Part shown: piece after piece, positions 1-8,620 of the stretch
How the letters are laid out: each line of letters starts with the position of its first letter
Position numbering within the stretch: the stretch's first letter is position 1
Source of the DNA: Mucilaginibacter ginkgonis
Lineage (GTDB): Bacteria > Bacteroidota > Bacteroidia > Sphingobacteriales > Sphingobacteriaceae
Length of the DNA stretch: 64,000 nt
Assembly: GCF_009754905.2 (NCBI RefSeq)
Contig: NZ_CP066775.1
Coordinates: 3,534,001 to 3,598,000, forward strand
Reading direction: 5' to 3'
Notes under the pieces: model-generated
Databases searched by the model: none
What the model saw: the letters and a program-made list of their open reading frames with translations, nothing else
Told to the model about the DNA's origin: nothing
Position numbers and translations under genes: made by a program

Positions 1-665
1 AGCACTAAGCCATTCTGGTGGTACAGGTTTTCGTAATGCGCCCAAACACCGGCATAAAAGTCGGCTTGCAATTCTAAGGCTACCGAGTAGCGGTTGCGCT
101 CGGCATCGCTGCCGGCCTGCGACTCGGCATTTTCTACTTTTTGCGAAGTGCCTAACAAATTTTGCACGTGATGGCCAACCTCGTGCGCTATCACATAAGC
201 CTGCGCGAACTCGCCCGGTGCGCCGAAGCGGTTCTTTAATTCGTCATAAAAGTCCAGGTCTATATAAACTTTGCGGTCTTGCGGGCAATAGAATGGGCCC
301 GTTGCAGAGGTAGCGAAGCCGCAGCCCGCGTCAACCTGCCCGGTAAAGAAATGCAGTATGGGTTTTTCGTACGTTTTTCCTCGCGCGGTAAACAGGCTGT
401 CCCAAACTTCTTCTGTACCGGCAAGTACCAGCCGCGCTTGTTTCTTCTCGGCACTCTCGGGGCCGGTAACGGGTGCGTTAACCTGTTGCTGACTGTTATT
501 ATTGCTACCGCCATTTAACAGGCCGCTTGGGTTAATGCCGGTAAAAATATAGATCACCACGCCAATAAGGCCTAAAATACCGCCGCCAAAGGCAAACCCG
601 CGACCACCGCCGCTGCTGCTGCCTTCTTCTACATTATCGCTCTCGCGACCGCCGAACCATTGCAT
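1..665 (-). CDS. YpfJ-type neutral zinc metallopeptidase, 3' end cut by window edge
   Basis: The reading frame runs on the minus strand from an ATG at 665 to the window edge without a stop, giving 221 residues; about 70 more would be expected for this family (PF04228). Residues 1-25 are a Gly/Arg/Ser-rich cytosolic start (MQWFGGRES), residues about 27-45 are one hydrophobic membrane segment, then an Asn/Gln linker leads into the peptidase domain. The zinc-binding motif HEVGH is at residues 161-165. Membrane-anchored putative protease; substrate unknown for the family. No neighbour in the same operon is visible upstream. Confidence 0.9.
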   Translation of the reverse strand, partial: MQWFGGRESDNVEEGSSSGGGRGFAFGGGILGLIGVVIYIFTGINPSGLLNGGSNNNSQQQVNAPVTGPESAEKKQARLVLAGTEEVWDSLFTARGKTYEKPILHFFTGQVDAGCGFATSATGPFYCPQDRKVYIDLDFYDELKNRFGAPGEFAQAYVIAHEVGHHVQNLLGTSQKVENAESQAGSDAERNRYSVALELQADFYAGVWAHYENLYHQNGLV

Positions 666-985
666 AATTTTCAGGATTTTTTAGGATAACAGGGATGCGG
701 TGTTTTTGTTGAGGGTCAATTAGGGCGTCGCAACGGATATTATCAATTTGAATAAACGTTCGTTCATTTTTGGGCGTTGCCCGTCAACTGACGAGCCCGC
801 GCTTTCCACTCATAGTCCTCACTGCGCTGCGCTTCATTGCGGGCTATCCGTTTCAATCGCTAACGCACGTACCTTATTCGTTTTGATTCTTGCTTCATAT
901 AATTGCAAATTTTGCAAAAATCCCAGTGCCGCTTGCTAACTGCCATAAAATCAATAAATTCAGCTTTCTCAACTCATACCGGCAC
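666..985. other. Intergenic region with a possible degenerate dispersed repeat
   Basis: This is a divergent intergenic stretch of 320 bp between the YpfJ-type peptidase and the M28 peptidase. At 776-870 it holds GC-rich text with opposed GCCCGC and GCGGGC blocks and the partial palindrome CCGTCAACTGACG, which resembles the start of the 182-bp element described at 6993 and 55669 but does not continue into it. No coding frame here looks real. A weak promoter-like TTTG at 879-882 lies before an imperfect -7 box near 909-915. Confidence 0.4.
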
Positions 986-3205
986 ATGAAAAAGATATTT
1001 ACCCTTAGTTTACTGGCTTTAGGCACACTTGCACAAGCACAAGACAAGCCCATTACGGGCTTTTCGGCGGCTTCTTCGGCGCAAGAAGTCATCCGTGAAA
1101 AGCAATTCGATCAATCACTAAGCGCCGAACGTATCGGTCAAAATATCAAACAACTGGCCGCCGTTCCGCACCATTTGGGTTCGCCGGGTGGTAAAGCGGT
1201 TGCCGACGCTATTCTGCAGAAATATAAAAGCTACGGGTTAGACGCGCACATAGAAACCTATAACGTTTTGTTCCCTACGCCAAAAACACGGGTACTGGAA
1301 ATGACCGGCCCGACTGCCTACACAGCCGTATTGAAAGAACCTGCTTTGGCAGAAGATGCCACATCGGGCCAGGCAGGGCAGTTGCCTACCTATAACGCAT
1401 GGAGTGCCGACGGTGACGTGACCGGTGAGCTGGTCTTTGTAAACTATGGCCTGCCCGATGATTATGACCAGCTGCAAAAAATGGGAGTGGATGTAAAGGG
1501 CAAAATAGTGATCGCTAAATACGGCCGCTCATGGCGCGGTATAAAACCAAAGGTGGCTTATGAGCATGGCGCTATTGGATGTATCATATATTCAGATCCG
1601 AAAGATGACGGTTACTCGCAGGGCGATGTGTATCCAAAAGGCGCTTACAAAAGTGAGTATGGTGTACAGCGCGGATCGGTGCTGGATATGGTGATCTACC
1701 CCGGTGACCCGCTTACCCCTGGCGAGGGTGCAACAAAAGATGCCAAACGTATAGACCGCCTGCAGGCGCCAACCATATTGAAAATACCGGTGCTGCCAAT
1801 CAGTTACCACGATGCGCAGCCATTCCTGGCAGCGTTGCAGGGCCCTGTCGCACCGGCCGACTGGCGCGGCGGCTTGCCCATTACCTATCACGTAGGCCCG
1901 GGTAAAACAACCGTGCATTTAAAGCTTGAATTTAACTGGGATATGGTGCCTTGTTATGACGTGATCGCCAAAATTAAAGGCTCAAAATATCCCGACGAGT
2001 GGGTAATGCGCGGCAATCACCACGATGCCTGGGTAAACGGTGCCAGCGACCCCATCAGCGGTCAGGCGGCCATGCTTGATGAGGCAAAAGCCATGGGCGA
2101 CCTGTTGAAAACAGGCTGGCGGCCAAAGCGCTCTATCGTTTACTGTTCTTGGGACGGAGAAGAGCCAAGCCTCATTGGGTCTACAGAGTATGCTGAAGAG
2201 CATGCCAAAGAGCTGCAGCAAAAGGCAGTAGTTTACATCAACTCTGATAGCAACGGCCGCGGTTTCCTTAATGCGGGCGGCTCGCACGCGCTGGAGGATA
2301 TGATGACCGAGATCGAGAAAACAGTTTTAGACCCGCAATATAAAGTGAGCGTTTTTGAGCGCAAAAAAGCGCGCGAAGTGGTGGCGGCGTCATCCGTGAA
2401 AAAGAAGAAAGAGCTGCTAGCCGACGATATCGACCACATGGAAGCATTGGGCTCAGGGTCTGACTATACTGGGTTTTTGCAACACCTGGCGATCCCTACT
2501 ATCGACCTGGGCTTTGGCGGTGAAGAGGGCAGCGGTGACTACCATTCCATCTATGACTCTTACGATAGCTACTCGCGTTTTAAGGACCACAATTTTATGT
2601 ATGGCCCGGCTTTGGCGTCTGTCGCGGGGCGCGCGACGTTGCGCATTGCAGATGCTGATGTGCTGCCATTTGATTTTCGCAGTTTGTACAAAACCATTGA
2701 TGGTTACAGCACAGAGGTTGCAGAGCTGGCTAACCAAATGCGCGAGACTACAAAAATGAACAACGAGCTCATCAAGGCAAACAATTACAGCCTGTCTTAC
2801 GACCCCGACAAACATCTGCCGCAGCCCGAGACGAAGTCTGAAGTACCTGCGATAGATTTTAGTCCGCTGAAAACCGCATTGCAAGCACTGAAACAAAGCA
2901 CAGATCAGTTGGGCATTAATTACGAAAAAGCTGTTGCTGCCGGTAAAGATGATGACGCGCTTAACCAAAAACTGTATCATGCAGAGCAGAAATTGCTAAT
3001 GGTTGACGGATTGCCTAAGCGCCCATGGTTCAAGCATGCGCTGTATGCGCCGGGCTTTTATACCGGCTACGGCGTAAAAACATTACCCGGTATCCGCGAA
3101 GCAATTGAGCAACGCGACTGGGCGGAAGCCAAGAAACAAATAGACGGGGCTGCAGGGGCTATTACCAAACTGGCTAATTATCTGGGTGCGAATCCGGCTC
3201 CGTGA
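986..3205 (+). CDS. M28 family peptidase, glutamate carboxypeptidase II-like
   Basis: Secreted metallopeptidase of 739 residues built like N-acetylated-alpha-linked acidic dipeptidase: signal peptide (1-18, MKKIFTLSLLALGTLAQAQ type), a protease-associated domain inserted at about 130-300, the di-zinc M28 catalytic domain, and a C-terminal dimerisation-like helical domain. Candidate zinc ligands match the family order: H345, D355, the E392-E393 pair, an Asp in NSDSNG near 421, and His near 520 in DYHS. Their spacing fits the spacing I remember for human PSMA. The ATG at 986 is chosen over an upstream frame extension because the signal peptide begins there. It probably removes C-terminal acidic residues from peptides in the periplasm (inference). 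Single-gene unit, followed by an inverted repeat. Confidence 0.93.
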   Translation: MKKIFTLSLLALGTLAQAQDKPITGFSAASSAQEVIREKQFDQSLSAERIGQNIKQLAAVPHHLGSPGGKAVADAILQKYKSYGLDAHIETYNVLFPTPKTRVLEMTGPTAYTAVLKEPALAEDATSGQAGQLPTYNAWSADGDVTGELVFVNYGLPDDYDQLQKMGVDVKGKIVIAKYGRSWRGIKPKVAYEHGAIGCIIYSDPKDDGYSQGDVYPKGAYKSEYGVQRGSVLDMVIYPGDPLTPGEGATKDAKRIDRLQAPTILKIPVLPISYHDAQPFLAALQGPVAPADWRGGLPITYHVGPGKTTVHLKLEFNWDMVPCYDVIAKIKGSKYPDEWVMRGNHHDAWVNGASDPISGQAAMLDEAKAMGDLLKTGWRPKRSIVYCSWDGEEPSLIGSTEYAEEHAKELQQKAVVYINSDSNGRGFLNAGGSHALEDMMTEIEKTVLDPQYKVSVFERKKAREVVAASSVKKKKELLADDIDHMEALGSGSDYTGFLQHLAIPTIDLGFGGEEGSGDYHSIYDSYDSYSRFKDHNFMYGPALASVAGRATLRIADADVLPFDFRSLYKTIDGYSTEVAELANQMRETTKMNNELIKANNYSLSYDPDKHLPQPETKSEVPAIDFSPLKTALQALKQSTDQLGINYEKAVAAGKDDDALNQKLYHAEQKLLMVDGLPKRPWFKHALYAPGFYTGYGVKTLPGIREAIEQRDWAEAKKQIDGAAGAITKLANYLGANPAP

Positions 3206-3240
3206 TATCAACAAAACATCTTTGCGAGGAGTAAACGACA

Positions 3241-3283
3241 AAGCAATCTCAAACGGTATAGGGTTAATCTTACGAGATTGCTT
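3241..3283. repeat. Inverted repeat, dispersed GCAATCTC family
   Basis: Perfect 10-bp arms AAGCAATCTC (3241-3250) and GAGATTGCTT (3274-3283) flank a 23-bp loop, preceded by TTTGCGAGGAG text. The same vocabulary (CATTGCGAG...GCAATCTCC) recurs at 49600-49632. It lies between two convergent genes, so it may also act as a weak terminator. Confidence 0.6.
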
Positions 3284-3320
3284 CTCCCATTATCGCGGGC
3301 TCACAAAGAAGATTGGCAGA

Positions 3321-4472
3321 CTAAACTGTAATTTTCGCTTTCACCGGGTGCCTTAAGGCCTTGCCCTTTGGTTTCTTTTTACGTTTGCCCAGCCAAACAA
3401 TAAAGCCTGTTATCGGCAGAGACGCGCATATCAGGCTGGCTAAAAATGCGATGATCTTGGTGGTAATGCCGCCAACCTGGCCCACGTGGATATCGTAATT
3501 CAGGTCGTTAAGCTTCAAGCCTGGGCTCTTTTTTGCATTCGGCAAATATTTAAGCAATTTTCCGTTATAACGGTCAAATATATAATTGTCCTGGCAGCCA
3601 AAATTCATGGACTTTTGATAAGCGGTCAGGCTCACCGTTCCGGCGGCAGACTCGTCATCGGCAATCAAAAACATCTGTCCGTTTGGCGAACGTTTCTGCA
3701 CATATCTAAACGCGCTATCCGCGACGGAATGCTTTACAGCTTTAGCTTTGCCAAGCGAATCGGATACAGGGAACAAACTTTCGACAGGATAGTCTTTCCC
3801 TAAATTAACCGCTTTGTTTATACCCTTTGTTACCCATTGAAATGAAATGGATAATCCCGTTACGGCCAGTACAATAGCGATTGAGGTAGCATAGAAGCCC
3901 AGCACGTTATGCAGGTCATAATTAACCCTGCGCCAGCGGCCGCCCCACTTTATGGTAAAGCTGCGCTTACGGTCGCTTTTGCGTTTAGGCCACCACAAAA
4001 TAATACCGGTGATCATGATCGCCACAAATATCAGCACCGATACACCAACCACCATCTGGCCTATCTTAGGCGGCAGCAGCAGGTAAAGGTGAATGTATTC
4101 TACGATGATAAACAGGTTTTTGGCGTAGTTTTCTGTATGGGTATACTGCCCAGTGTACGGGTTAAAATAAACGCCCATGTAACCATCTTTTTTTGATGAC
4201 ACCAACACGTATGCCGGCCGGTTATTTGCCAGATAGTAAATATAGGTTGCCGTAGAGCCCGGGTACATGGCAATGGCTTTCTTTTTAAGGATCGAGGGCG
4301 GAAGGAAAGGCTTGCTCTGCACTTCCACCTTTCGATAGATGTGCATGGCATCCTGTATCTCGTCCTGAAAGCAAAAAATGCAACCTGTAATACTCACTAT
4401 AAACACCACCAGCCCGGTAATGAAACCGAGCCAGCGATGAATAAATAATATGGACTTTTTAGTTCTTGTCAA
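3321..4472 (-). CDS. PepSY-associated membrane protein, siderophore operon
   Basis: Inner-membrane protein of 383 residues in the PepSY_TM family (PF03929). Four hydrophobic segments are visible (about 10-33, 140-165, 190-215, 345-365); the first follows the family start HRWLGFITG, and a PepSY-like extracytoplasmic domain lies between the first two. The C terminus is strongly basic (GKRKKKPKGKA). It starts 3 nt after the stop of the TonB receptor gene, so the two are surely cotranscribed. Members next to siderophore receptors (for example FoxB, FpvG-like proteins) are linked to reduction of ferric siderophores in the periplasm; that role here is inferred from context. Confidence 0.88.
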   Translation of the reverse strand: MTRTKKSILFIHRWLGFITGLVVFIVSITGCIFCFQDEIQDAMHIYRKVEVQSKPFLPPSILKKKAIAMYPGSTATYIYYLANNRPAYVLVSSKKDGYMGVYFNPYTGQYTHTENYAKNLFIIVEYIHLYLLLPPKIGQMVVGVSVLIFVAIMITGIILWWPKRKSDRKRSFTIKWGGRWRRVNYDLHNVLGFYATSIAIVLAVTGLSISFQWVTKGINKAVNLGKDYPVESLFPVSDSLGKAKAVKHSVADSAFRYVQKRSPNGQMFLIADDESAAGTVSLTAYQKSMNFGCQDNYIFDRYNGKLLKYLPNAKKSPGLKLNDLNYDIHVGQVGGITTKIIAFLASLICASLPITGFIVWLGKRKKKPKGKALRHPVKAKITV

Positions 4473-4475
4473 CTT

Positions 4476-6881
4476 TTAAAACTTAAAGGTAGCAGTTGCC
4501 AGGAATTGCCTTAAATTTTGCGGATTGATGGTGGTGTAGCCAATATAATAAGCCTTGTCTGTAAGGTTATTAACGGTTAAACCTAATCTGTATTTAGGCT
4601 GATCATAGAACAGTGAACCTCTTAAGATAGTGTATGCCGGTAAGCTAAACACACCCTGGCTAACACTGTTTACAATGTGGTTTTCGCTCGCGTAGTTTAA
4701 GCCAAAGCCCACGCCTAAACCTTTAAGCACAGGGTCTTGTAAGCGGTAGCTTACCCATAGGTTTGCAGAGTATGGCGACATAGCGGTACTTGGCCTGCGA
4801 CCTTCTACGTCTGCATCGGCAGCGGTTAGTTTAGAGTCGTTGTAAGCGAAACCACCGGTCAGGTTGAAACCTGCAAAAGGGTTGGCAATAACTTCGGCTT
4901 CGAAACCTTTGCTCAGTTGCGTTCCGTTTTGAATAGAGAAGTTAGGGTGTGCAACATCGGCCCTAACCAAATTGGTTACGTTAATACTGTAGTAGCTTAG
5001 GGTAGTGCTTAATTTGCCATTAAAGATATCCAGTTTCACACCGCCTTCAACCTGGTTTGCTTGCTGTGGTTTAAAGGTCTTACCGTCAAAAGTTGTCCCG
5101 GTTACGTTGGTAAAACCGTTCTGATAATTGGCGAATAAAGAAACCTGGTCTTTAACCGGCTGGAACACCAAACCAAATTTTGGAGAAAGCGCGGTTTGGT
5201 TATAATTGCCGCTGATGGCGCCTGTAAAAGGGTTCTGGCTGCCATTGTTATGGAAATTGTCAACGCGTAATGCGGCAAGCGCGCTCAATTGATCTGTCAG
5301 GTTCAGCACATCAGAAACATAAGCGCTGTAAGTGCTGGTTTTGTAATAGTAAGGATATGAGTTAGTTGGTGTAGCGCCGCCGGCATACACACTGCCAAAG
5401 TTGGCATAATTAAAATTGCTGTAGTTGAAAGTATTGTTCAACGGTGCATTATCAAAAAAGCCTTCCAGGTACATTTGTTTAGAATTTACATGGAAATAAT
5501 CCAGGCCGATCAATAAACGGTTGCGTAATTCGCCAATCCTGAAATCGCCATTAATATTTTCTTGTACCTCTGTGTTATTGCTGATGCTGTTAAGGGTAGA
5601 CTGATCGTAACGGCCAATGATCTTTCCCGGGCTTAGGTAAAAGTATGGGTTAAAACCGTTAGAGTAGCTTTGGGTAGTTGTTACTACCGTTTGTGAGGTA
5701 AAGCTGTTAGATATCTTGTAATTAACCGTACCTACAAAGTTGGTGTTGCGGGTATTCTGAGCAAGGCTTCTGTCGAAGTACGATTTATGAATATCTATGC
5801 CCAAACCCTCAGGCGTGGTTGCGCCCAGCGCTGATACATTTACACCGTAAGGGAAAAAGAAATACGCTTGTGCAGAGTTTTTACCATAAAGTAATTCCGC
5901 TTCGGCTTGTATGCTCAGACGGTCGTTTACCTTGTAGAGAAATACCGGGGCAATTGCGCCGCTGCGGTTAAAATAGTTGTCTTGTGTGCCTTCCTGGTAA
6001 GTGTAAGCGCCATTTAACCTGAACAGCAGAGTTTTGCTCGCGTTAAGCGGTGTGTTCACATCAAAGCTGGCGCGTTTATAATCGAGGTTACCCGCGGTTA
6101 CAGAAACGCTGCCGCCAAAAGTGTCATAAGGTTTTTTAGTGACGCGGTTGATCAAGCCACCATATGATGTTAAGGTGCTGCCGAACAGCGTTGCAGAAGG
6201 GCCTTTTATCACCTCTATACGGTCTATATTTACCCCGTCGATGGTATTGGTTACGTTACCTGCCACGCCGTTGCGCAGCTGGCTTTGCAGGATAAAACCG
6301 CGCGAGTTGTAATAGCTGCCGCCATCGCCGCCACGGCCTGTGGCATTCCACATGGTTTGTAAGCCGGGCGCGTTTTTAACCGCGTCGTCAACGGTAAAGG
6401 CCGATTGCTCTATCATCAGATCGGCACCAATGGTACTGTATACCTGCGGATTTTCAAGATTATCCAAAGGCATCTTGGCTACGGTTTCGCTGCGTTTAAA
6501 TTTAAACTTGTTGATCTTGCTGCCGCTCACACTTACTTCGCGAAGCGAAGCATTATCTGCGTTGATAACGGTGTTTGGCAAGGTTACGGTCTGGCCTGAG
6601 TAGATCTGCACATTATAGGTTTTTGGCTGTACGCCTACGTGGGTAAGCGTAATCTGGTATGACCCTTCTGGAGCTTTTAATTCAAAATAGCCATCGGTAT
6701 TGGTGATGGTGCCATATGACGTGCCGCGCAATGCAACGCTTACGTTGTCTGCCGGTTTGTTGTCTGCGGTAAAGATATATCCTTTAACAGTTCCTCTGAG
6801 TTTTTGAGCGAATGATGCCGATGCCATAAACAGCATGATCACCATTAGCGCGTGTGTAAATTTGGTAAAAGTCGAATTCAT
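4476..6881 (-). CDS. TonB-dependent siderophore receptor
   Basis: Outer-membrane receptor of 801 residues for uptake of a ferric siderophore. Order: signal peptide (1-26), carboxypeptidase-D-like regulatory domain (about 28-110, KGYIFTADNKPADNVSVALRG type, usual in Bacteroidota), plug domain (about 120-235, with VIKGPSATLFGS), then a beta-barrel ending in Phe (ATFKF), as expected for BAM-dependent insertion. A longer frame reaches 6998, but the ATG at 6881 is chosen because it opens the signal peptide and lies downstream of a full-consensus promoter at 6911-6941. It forms an operon with the PepSY protein. Iron control is likely but no certain Fur site is seen. The exact siderophore cannot be told. 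Confidence 0.93.
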   Translation of the reverse strand: MNSTFTKFTHALMVIMLFMASASFAQKLRGTVKGYIFTADNKPADNVSVALRGTSYGTITNTDGYFELKAPEGSYQITLTHVGVQPKTYNVQIYSGQTVTLPNTVINADNASLREVSVSGSKINKFKFKRSETVAKMPLDNLENPQVYSTIGADLMIEQSAFTVDDAVKNAPGLQTMWNATGRGGDGGSYYNSRGFILQSQLRNGVAGNVTNTIDGVNIDRIEVIKGPSATLFGSTLTSYGGLINRVTKKPYDTFGGSVSVTAGNLDYKRASFDVNTPLNASKTLLFRLNGAYTYQEGTQDNYFNRSGAIAPVFLYKVNDRLSIQAEAELLYGKNSAQAYFFFPYGVNVSALGATTPEGLGIDIHKSYFDRSLAQNTRNTNFVGTVNYKISNSFTSQTVVTTTQSYSNGFNPYFYLSPGKIIGRYDQSTLNSISNNTEVQENINGDFRIGELRNRLLIGLDYFHVNSKQMYLEGFFDNAPLNNTFNYSNFNYANFGSVYAGGATPTNSYPYYYKTSTYSAYVSDVLNLTDQLSALAALRVDNFHNNGSQNPFTGAISGNYNQTALSPKFGLVFQPVKDQVSLFANYQNGFTNVTGTTFDGKTFKPQQANQVEGGVKLDIFNGKLSTTLSYYSINVTNLVRADVAHPNFSIQNGTQLSKGFEAEVIANPFAGFNLTGGFAYNDSKLTAADADVEGRRPSTAMSPYSANLWVSYRLQDPVLKGLGVGFGLNYASENHIVNSVSQGVFSLPAYTILRGSLFYDQPKYRLGLTVNNLTDKAYYIGYTTINPQNLRQFLATATFKF

Positions 6882-6910
6882 TTTATTTAGACTAATTATA
6901 AACAATGGCG

Positions 6911-6941
6911 CAAAAGTAGGTTTATTGTTTAAAAACGCAAA
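6911..6941 (-). promoter_or_regulatory. Bacteroidota-type promoter of the siderophore receptor operon
   Basis: Read on the minus strand: TTTG (6941-6938), 19-nt spacer, TACTTTTG (6918-6911). This matches the established Bacteroides consensus TTTG-N19..21-TAnnTTTG exactly. The predicted transcript starts near 6904, about 23 nt before the ATG at 6881. Confidence 0.8.
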
Positions 6942-6992
6942 TAAAATATTCAGGATTTCTACAGAATTTGGCTTCGAACAACCAATAAAAAG

Positions 6993-7174
6993 TGTCACAT
7001 CATGTTACAGCATGTGACAATTTTGAGCAAAAAATTCGTAAACCTGTTACACTGACAAGAATATGCCTTACTGATTGTCAACCAGTTACGGTGCTGACAA
7101 TATCATGTCAGATACTAATAAGTCGGCATTTAGCGGGAAAGTGTAACATGTTACACCCGTCCGTTAGCTGACGG
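6993..7174 (-). repeat. 182-bp palindrome-rich dispersed element, copy A
   Basis: Read on the minus strand from 7174 to 6993, this stretch aligns gap-free with 55669-55850 on the plus strand (about 141 of 182 positions identical by hand count). It begins CCGTCAGC, carries the perfect 16-bp palindrome GTGTAACATGTTACAC (7141-7156), the conserved block GACTTATTAGTATCTGAC, an inverted pair CTGACA/TGTCAG, and ends with the inverted pair TGTCACAT/ATGTGACA (6993-7000, 7012-7019). It lies between the receptor promoter and the terminator of the nuclease gene. No coding frame. Function unknown. Confidence 0.85.
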
Positions 7175-7213
7175 GTCAATAAAGGGATAATTGCAGATTA
7201 CGCTAAACGAAAT

Positions 7214-7241
7214 AAAAAAGGCGAACCTGTGATAGTTCGCC
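7214..7241 (-). terminator. Rho-independent terminator after the S1/P1 nuclease gene
   Basis: On the minus strand a stem GGCGAAC / GTTCGCC with an 8-nt loop (7220-7241) is followed by a run of six T. It sits 26 nt beyond the nuclease stop codon. Confidence 0.85.
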
Positions 7242-7266
7242 TCCGTAATTTTCTAATCGATATCGC

Positions 7267-8058
7267 TTATCCGAATATTTGATTAAGCAAACCTGCCAGG
7301 TGAACACCTGCCTTTAACATTTGCTGGTTAACCGTATCAATGAACTTAAAATTGTATTTATAGTTAAGTGTGTCTTCGGGCTTAGTTTCAGCATATATCT
7401 TGTTAGCTATAACCGACGAATCATATATCCACTGACTGATGGGCTGTTTTTGCCACGCGGCACGTTCTGCAGTTGTTGTGTGGTTTATCCAGTTGGCATA
7501 TTCCGTATAGCTTAATCCCTGGAAGTCTATCAGCTTGCTGTCCCAAACAGAATGGAGATTGCTGGGCTCGTTAAACCAGTTTACCTTAACATCATTGCCG
7601 CCTTTATCACTGGTTTTAGCGGTATGCATTGGCTGGTGGATATCTTCTACCACATGGATAACCATGCGTAAATAAAGCAGCTTTTCTTTTTTCGGCAAGT
7701 TTGGCTTTTTTAACTCGCCTATCATGAATTGTAGTTTGGTGTACGCGTCGACGTTCTTATCAGCCGCCAAAAAATCTACCATTTGCGAGTAGGTAAGCGG
7801 CGAATCGAAGTCGATATAATGCCACGACGACAAATAACTGTAGTCAGGGTCAGACTTGATAAAGTCGGCCCAGGTACTTGATATCGCAACCGACTCGTTC
7901 CCTAAAATAGCCTGGACCGCTTTGCGCGCCTTTGGTGATAAATAGCTGTCGGCGATTTGGCCGCAAATGCGGTGGCCTTCTTGTCCCCATGCCATACTTT
8001 GAAGCGGCAGGTACATGATGGCGATTGCCGCGATAATGTTTTTGATAGATAATTTCAT
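7267..8058 (-). CDS. S1/P1 nuclease, secreted
   Basis: Zinc-dependent nuclease of 263 residues that cuts single-stranded nucleic acid and often removes 3'-phosphates from nucleotides (family PF02265). A signal peptide ends before the mature N-terminal Trp (SMA|WGQEGH), whose main-chain amine is a zinc ligand in this family. Other expected ligands are visible: His in GQEGHR, Asp in STWADF, His in SWHYIDF, the HVVEDIHQPMH block, and the GGNDVKV region. It begins 1 nt after the stop of the lipoprotein gene upstream, so the two form an operon ending at the 7214-7241 terminator. Likely a periplasmic or secreted scavenger of nucleic acid. Confidence 0.92.
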   Translation of the reverse strand: MKLSIKNIIAAIAIMYLPLQSMAWGQEGHRICGQIADSYLSPKARKAVQAILGNESVAISSTWADFIKSDPDYSYLSSWHYIDFDSPLTYSQMVDFLAADKNVDAYTKLQFMIGELKKPNLPKKEKLLYLRMVIHVVEDIHQPMHTAKTSDKGGNDVKVNWFNEPSNLHSVWDSKLIDFQGLSYTEYANWINHTTTAERAAWQKQPISQWIYDSSVIANKIYAETKPEDTLNYKYNFKFIDTVNQQMLKAGVHLAGLLNQIFG

Positions 8059-8059
8059 T

Positions 8060-8566
8060 TTACAATGGTTTTGGTATGCAGGTGATGTTTTTTGTACGAT
8101 GGATTTTGAAGGCGTTTGTTGCCGACAAATTTAAATATTGGTAAACAGAATCTGCTTCTTTTTTAATCTTAAAAGACTCTTCATAATTGCCAAAGCGGAA
8201 ACAGCCGCCTTCTTTTTTCAAGCTAAAATTGGGATTGCAAAACTGGCCTTTAAGGGTAAGCGTGTCATGCCTCAACTCATACGTCCCTTTAGCATACTCG
8301 GTCCATTTACCACTGCGCATACAGGTATCCGCCCCATAGTTTACCTTGCTAAAATTATGTTGTTCGACGTAAAAAGAATCGCAGCTGAACTTGAAGTTAT
8401 AGGTTTGAAAGTTGACCAATACTTTATTAACCGCCGAAGTATCCTGCTGCCAGATACCCTGTACTACCGCTTCGCCCTTTTGCTGCAATGGCGGATTGAA
8501 CGAGCAGGCTTGGGTAAGCAGCAAGGTTAAAACTGAAAGGTAAAGGGCTAAAGGTCTTGTATACAT
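8060..8566 (-). CDS. Putative lipoprotein of unknown function
   Basis: Not a family I recognise. The 168-residue product starts with a hydrophobic signal (YLSVLTLLLTQAC) ending in a Cys that could be lipidated, though the residues before it fit the lipobox only loosely. The mature part is rich in Cys (in FSCDSF, DTCMRSG, QFCNPNF, GGCFRFG) and in beta-type residues, typical of small lipocalin-like or LPP folds in Bacteroidota, but I cannot name one. It is cotranscribed with the S1/P1 nuclease (1-nt gap) and preceded by the fumC terminator. Confidence 0.75.
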   Translation of the reverse strand: MYTRPLALYLSVLTLLLTQACSFNPPLQQKGEAVVQGIWQQDTSAVNKVLVNFQTYNFKFSCDSFYVEQHNFSKVNYGADTCMRSGKWTEYAKGTYELRHDTLTLKGQFCNPNFSLKKEGGCFRFGNYEESFKIKKEADSVYQYLNLSATNAFKIHRTKNITCIPKPL

Positions 8567-8572
8567 TTAAAA

Positions 8573-8606
8573 AAGTCCCTCTCCTTTTGGAGAGGGATTA
8601 GGGTGA
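8573..8606 (-). terminator. CCCTCTCC/GGAGAGGG repeat acting as fumC terminator
   Basis: Minus strand: stem CCCTCTCC, loop AAAA, GGAGAGGG, then AC and six T. It lies just beyond the fumC stop, so it has terminator form. The core (with ATTAGGGTGAGG next to it) is also a dispersed repeat: a degenerate copy lies at 42121-42154. Confidence 0.75.
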
Positions 8607-8620
8607 GGCGGGAGGCTTTT

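Noticed and set aside
776..800. Possible third copy of the 182-bp element
   Set aside because: Only the first dozen bases (CCGTCAACTGACG) resemble it; the TGTAACATGTTACA palindrome and the TTATTAGTATC block do not follow.
2453..2980. 175-codon minus-strand frame
   Set aside because: Antisense to the M28 peptidase catalytic and dimerisation domains; no recognisable motif.
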